64,000 nt of DNA, from the NCBI GenBank assembly GCA_033283325.1, contig JAWMQO010000003.1:434001-498000 (forward strand), read 5' to 3'. The notes beneath the pieces were generated by a model. It saw only the letters and a program-made list of their open reading frames with translations, was not told the DNA's origin and ran no database searches. This document shows, piece by piece, positions 60,363 to 64,000 of the stretch. A program made the translations under genes and the position numbers. Position 1 is the stretch's first letter. Each line of letters starts with the position of its first letter. This DNA is from Mangrovimicrobium sp033283325. GTDB taxonomy: Bacteria; Pseudomonadota; Gammaproteobacteria; Pseudomonadales; Halieaceae.

Positions 60363-62279
60363 TCAGGCAGCGCCCGCGCGCAGTGCGCGGCCCAGGGTGC
60401 GGCGGCCCAGGGCCTCGGTGTAGTCGCCGTCGCGCCACACCGCCTCTCCATTGATGAAGGTATGGGTCACTACACCGTCGGAACGGCTGACCAGCTGCCT
60501 GTGCTCGAACAGGGGGCGATAGACGAAAGCCCGGCTGGCGTTATCGTCCCATTGCTCCAGTGCCTGGGGGTCGATCATCGCCAGGTCCGCCTGGGCGCCG
60601 ATGTCCAGGGTGCCGACGTCGAGGCCGAAATAGGCCGCCGGCTCCCGGGTCAGCCGCCTGACCATGGTCGCCACCGTGCGCTGCGAATCCTGCTGGGCGA
60701 GCTTGAGCGCGTTCAGGTTGCTGTCGAAGAAGGCCATGTTGGTGATGTGGGCGCCGGAATCGTTGAAGCCCGGAAGCGTGTGCCGGTGCAGGAGCAGTTC
60801 GAGGGTTTCGGCCGGGTCGAGGTTGGCCACGTCCACCCAGAAGCGGAAGGATTTGTCGTAACGGCGCATCAGGTGCAGCATGAAGGTGGCGTCGTCACCC
60901 ACCGGTTTCGGGAAGGACTCGAAGGCCTCCCGCTCCGCATCCGAACGGGCCTGGCCGCGGCCGCCGTTCTGGTAGAAGCACAGGCGCTGGAACACCGCCT
61001 GCAGGGTCTCGCCCTCCCAGTCGGCTACCGGGGCGCCGTCAAAATGCATCATCTCGAGTTCCCGCGGCACCAGGTTGTCCGGCAGGCCCATTCGCGCCCG
61101 CCAGGTGGCGAGATCGTTGCCGTTACGGCCGTGGCCCCAGTCCTGGCGGAACTGCTCGACGAAGGCGGGGTTGTCGAGCAGGGCGCGGCGCCCGGCAGCG
61201 TCCTCGTACTCCTTCGCGATCAACTGGCTGGTGGAAGCCAGCTCTTCGAACAGGGGGCTGACAATGCCGTCGGACCAGATACGAAAGTTGGTCGCCAGGG
61301 CCTGGAAGTGGATATTCCCGCGCAACAGGGGGCCGTTGAGGAGTGCTGCAAAGGCCAGGAAGCTGCTGGCCGCTTTTGGCGCCAGGGCAAAACGCACGGC
61401 AGACAAGGCAGAGGTTTTCAGGGGCTTGCCGAAGAGCCGGCCGCTGGAGAGCAGGAAGAAGCCAAAGGCCTTTGCCCGGTTGTCCAGGATGGGCGTCGTC
61501 TGCCACACCCGGTCGCGCTCGCGCACCGGTTTCAACAGACGCTTCAGTTCACCGAAGCGGGCGAACTGGGTGGGAATGCGCTTGTCCTTGTGCGGCGCGT
61601 TGGCCAGGTAGTGAAAGGGCAGGCCATCGGTGGACAGGCCCAGGTAACCCTGCTCCATGGCATCCTCGACCAGGGTTTCCATCTTGCGTAATTCTGCCTC
61701 GCTGGGGTCCCGGGAGATACTGGCGTCAAGTCCCATGACCTCCACCCGCAACATCGAATGGGGCAGGAAAGTCGCGACATTCGGCCCCAGGGGCAGTTTG
61801 GCGAAGTGATCCATGTACTCGCCCGGGGTATTCCAGTCGAGGGCGTCGACGCATTTCTCCAGCACCGGCTTGGGAATGTTTTCGACCCGGGTGAAACAGT
61901 CGACAATGGGGTTTTGCCCGTTCACCCGCTGCGGGCCGAAGCAGGTCCCCAGGCTGCAGTTGCCGACGACCACCGTGGTAGTGCCGTGGCGCACCACCTC
62001 CGGCAGGCCCGGCTCCAGGTCCACTTCGAGGTCCAGGTGGGTGTGGATATCGAGCAGGCCGGGCATCAGCCACTGGCCGCTGCCGTCGATGACTTCCGCC
62101 GCCATGGAGCGCGGCAGGAACATGCCCTTGGCGGCAATGCGCCCGTTCTTGATCGCGATATCCATTTCCGCGGGGTGTTCGCCGGAGCCGTCGAACACCA
62201 GTGTATTCTGGATCAGCGTATCCCAGGTCTTGCGTGACAAACCGGCCTCCTTAAGACGCGGGTCGAATTGGTTTACCAT
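60363..62279 (-). CDS. N-acyl-D-amino-acid deacylase-like amidohydrolase
   Basis: A 638-residue metal-dependent hydrolase with composite domain (LIQNTLVFDGSGEHPAEMDIAIKNGRI) and TIM barrel: metal motif LDIHTHLD, a later LHRHTLPGFNDSGAH, and C-terminal GTLDIGAQADLAMIDP. It is longer than the about 480 residues of D-aminoacylases, mostly by an insertion of about 130 residues (KPLKTSALSAVRFALAPKAAS onwards). The substrate is unknown. It is divergent from selO with 50 bp between starts. Confidence 0.85.
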   Translation of the reverse strand: MVNQFDPRLKEAGLSRKTWDTLIQNTLVFDGSGEHPAEMDIAIKNGRIAAKGMFLPRSMAAEVIDGSGQWLMPGLLDIHTHLDLEVDLEPGLPEVVRHGTTTVVVGNCSLGTCFGPQRVNGQNPIVDCFTRVENIPKPVLEKCVDALDWNTPGEYMDHFAKLPLGPNVATFLPHSMLRVEVMGLDASISRDPSEAELRKMETLVEDAMEQGYLGLSTDGLPFHYLANAPHKDKRIPTQFARFGELKRLLKPVRERDRVWQTTPILDNRAKAFGFFLLSSGRLFGKPLKTSALSAVRFALAPKAASSFLAFAALLNGPLLRGNIHFQALATNFRIWSDGIVSPLFEELASTSQLIAKEYEDAAGRRALLDNPAFVEQFRQDWGHGRNGNDLATWRARMGLPDNLVPRELEMMHFDGAPVADWEGETLQAVFQRLCFYQNGGRGQARSDAEREAFESFPKPVGDDATFMLHLMRRYDKSFRFWVDVANLDPAETLELLLHRHTLPGFNDSGAHITNMAFFDSNLNALKLAQQDSQRTVATMVRRLTREPAAYFGLDVGTLDIGAQADLAMIDPQALEQWDDNASRAFVYRPLFEHRQLVSRSDGVVTHTFINGEAVWRDGDYTEALGRRTLGRALRAGAA

Positions 62280-62329
62280 GGCCAAAGGCAGGTATAGCAG
62301 ATCAGCGCTTCGCAGGACAGTTGTAGACC

Positions 62330-63796
62330 ATGAACCCGATTCCCTTCGACAACAGCTTCGCCCGACTCCCGGAAACCTTTTATACCCGGCAGGATCCGAC
62401 CGAGGTCGCCAGGCCCGGACTGATCCGGGTCAACGGCCCGCTGGCGCGGCAGCTGGGCATCGACCCCCAGTGGCTGGAATCCACGGAGGGGGTTGCCACC
62501 GTGGCCGGCAACGCGGTGCCGGCGGGCGCGGAACCGCTGGCAGCGGTCTACGCAGGCCACCAGTTCGGCAATTACAACCCGCGCCTCGGCGACGGCCGCG
62601 CCCTGTTGCTGGGGGAGGTAGTGGACAGCGAGGGCCGGCGCTTCGATATCCAGCTCAAGGGCTCCGGCCCCACGCCCTACTCCCGCGGCGGCGATGGCCG
62701 CTCGCCCCTGGGGCCGGTTCTGCGCGAGTACATCGTCAGCGAGGCGATGTTCGCGCTCGGCGTACCCACCACCCGGGCCCTGTCGGCGGTGACCAGCGGT
62801 GAACCGGTGGTCAGGGACACCCTGCTACCGGGGGCGGTGCTCGCGCGGGTAGCCGCCAGCCATATCAGGGTCGGCACCTTCCAGTACTTCTCCGCCACCG
62901 GGGACCTGGACTCCCTGCGCCTGCTGGTCGAGCACAGCCTCGCCCGCCACTACCCGGAACACAGCGGGGCGGAAAACCCCGCCCTGGCCCTGTTGCACTG
63001 TGTCATCGACGCCCAGGCGGCCCTGATTCCGCGCTGGCAATCCCTCGGTTTCATCCACGGCGTGATGAACACCGACAATATGCTGATCAGCGGCGAAACC
63101 ATCGACTACGGTCCCTGTGCCTTCATCGACGACTTCCATCCCAACAAGGTCTTCAGTTCCATCGACCAGGGCGGCCGCTACGCCTACAGTAACCAGCCCG
63201 CCATCGGCCAGTGGAACCTCGCCTGCCTGGCCCAGGCCCTGATGCCGCTGTTACCCGGGGAAAAGAAGGAATCACTGGCGCTGGCCCAGGCCGCGATCGA
63301 TGCCTACCCGGACAAATTCCTCAGTGCGCATGAGCAATACCTGGCGGCCAAGCTCGGCCTGGCGGAGATCGGGGAGGCTGACAAGGCCCTGGTGGACGAG
63401 CTGTTCGAGGCGATGGACGCCGCCGGTGCCGACTTCACCCTCACTTTCCGCCGCCTCTATGAACTGGCCGGCGGCGAAGGCGACACCAGCGAGATCATCG
63501 AGATGCCCGAAATCCTGCGCCACTGGCTGCCGCGCTGGCAGGCCCGCCTGGCAGCGGACTCCCTCTCGCTGGAGCAGCGCCTCGAGCGAATGCGCCTGGC
63601 CAACCCGGTCTTCATTCCCCGCAACCACCTGGTGGAGGAAGCGATACGCGCGGCCGAGGACAACAAGGACTTCGGCCCCTTCCACGCCCTGGTGGAACGC
63701 ACTGCGACGCCCTTCGACTTCGATCCCGATGCGGGCCCCTACGCCACTCCGCCACGGCCGGAGCAGGTGGTCTATCGCACTTTCTGCGGTACCTGA
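62330..63796 (+). CDS. selO: Protein adenylyltransferase SelO
   Basis: Pseudokinase-fold AMP-transferase (YdiU family), 488 residues, the usual length. Motifs: YAGHQFGNYNPRLGDGRALLLGE, LKGSGPTPYSRGGDGRSPLGPVLREY, and HGVMNTDNMLISGETIDYGPCAFIDDF with the metal-binding Asn and Asp. It transfers AMP from ATP to Ser, Thr or Tyr of target proteins and is linked to redox stress. Unlike many relatives it has no C-terminal selenocysteine or cysteine motif; it ends FCGT, which has a single cysteine three from the end. Confidence 0.93.
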   Translation: MNPIPFDNSFARLPETFYTRQDPTEVARPGLIRVNGPLARQLGIDPQWLESTEGVATVAGNAVPAGAEPLAAVYAGHQFGNYNPRLGDGRALLLGEVVDSEGRRFDIQLKGSGPTPYSRGGDGRSPLGPVLREYIVSEAMFALGVPTTRALSAVTSGEPVVRDTLLPGAVLARVAASHIRVGTFQYFSATGDLDSLRLLVEHSLARHYPEHSGAENPALALLHCVIDAQAALIPRWQSLGFIHGVMNTDNMLISGETIDYGPCAFIDDFHPNKVFSSIDQGGRYAYSNQPAIGQWNLACLAQALMPLLPGEKKESLALAQAAIDAYPDKFLSAHEQYLAAKLGLAEIGEADKALVDELFEAMDAAGADFTLTFRRLYELAGGEGDTSEIIEMPEILRHWLPRWQARLAADSLSLEQRLERMRLANPVFIPRNHLVEEAIRAAEDNKDFGPFHALVERTATPFDFDPDAGPYATPPRPEQVVYRTFCGT

Positions 63797-63901
63797 TGCG
63801 GCTTTGACTGGCGCTTTCTTGCGCAGGGTCTAGGATTTGGACACGGTCGTCCTCGATCTCACGAGGCAGTATAATTCGCGCGTTTTCACCCTTCAGATTG
63901 A

Positions 63902-64000
63902 ATGAGCCCTGTTTTGACTACCCAATTCTTCGGCAAAACCCTCTCCGGCCCCTTCACGATCCCCTCGGGCATCGTCAGCACCGCCGTACCCATCATCCAG
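63902..64000 (+). CDS. Partial CDS, probable dihydroorotate-dehydrogenase-like flavoprotein
   Basis: Only the first 33 codons are inside the window: MSPVLTTQFFGKTLSGP, then FTIPSGIVSTAVPIIQ. The stretch resembles the start of the FMN-binding TIM barrel of dihydroorotate dehydrogenase-like proteins, but the fragment is too short for certainty. No clear ribosome site was seen. Confidence 0.45.
   Translation, partial: MSPVLTTQFFGKTLSGPFTIPSGIVSTAVPIIQ

Overview
The window is GC-rich, densely coded DNA from a chromosome that looks like a marine gammaproteobacterium. The Halieaceae/Cellvibrionales are the best guess from gene content: a GlyGly-CTERM/rhombosortase pair, an IPTL-CTERM-like secreted protein, TonB receptors, cytochrome P450 and fatty-acid genes, and a split B12-dependent ribonucleotide reductase. 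The assignment is inferred; no rRNA or tRNA lies in the window.

Layout. 0-13.7 kb: peroxide defence (ahpF, ahpC and oxyR, scattered rather than adjacent) around a P450/epoxide-hydrolase/SDR/TetR operon, a secreted DUF11 protein, an AraC regulator and a membrane diguanylate cyclase. 13.7-23 kb: a sulfotransferase, small monooxygenase-like proteins, a 45-residue peptide gene, a TetR with a clear palindromic operator, a homocysteine-methyltransferase-like enzyme, phhB, glsA and an acyltransferase. 23-26.7 kb: a rhombosortase beside its likely substrate, a VIT/von Willebrand A protein with a GlyGly-CTERM tail, and a divergent HTH regulator. 26.7-37.7 kb: a REP-like repeat at the end of a shortened FadJ-like protein, a thiolase, a TonB receptor with an AraC neighbour, a Tat-exported protein, ybaK, a phospholipase D lipoprotein and a TauD-type dioxygenase.

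37.8-46.2 kb is a ten-gene run on the minus strand with many ATGA/GTGA stop-start overlaps: thermostable-hemolysin family protein, acyl-AMP ligase, TenA/haem-oxygenase-like diiron protein, SDR, TPR protein, then an OmpR/QseC-type two-component system, cupredoxin, FTR1 iron permease and a predicted barrel protein. The only obvious promoter region, ahead of the hemolysin-family gene, carries 11-bp-spaced PmrA/QseB-like repeats. This suggests that the two-component system encoded in the run controls a small-molecule cluster together with iron uptake.

46.2-54.4 kb: nrdJa/nrdJb with a NrdR-box pair, and divergently an operon with a full nitrogen-control region: a perfect NtrC site, a sigma-54 promoter and a leader with an intrinsic terminator. 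It encodes a NirB-like FAD/[2Fe-2S] protein whose siroheme part is replaced by a membrane domain with four histidines placed for two b haems, an 11-haem membrane-anchored cytochrome c, a DUF3365 haem protein, a small cytochrome c and a globin. I read this as an NAD(P)H-to-periplasm electron conduit expressed under nitrogen limitation. It is the most unusual system in the window.

54.4-64 kb: DUF3667 protein, avtA, an AsmA-like protein, two inverted MITE-like elements of about 250 bp, a GFA protein, a ferritin-like protein, a D-aminoacylase-type amidohydrolase, selO and the start of a probable dihydroorotate-dehydrogenase-like gene.
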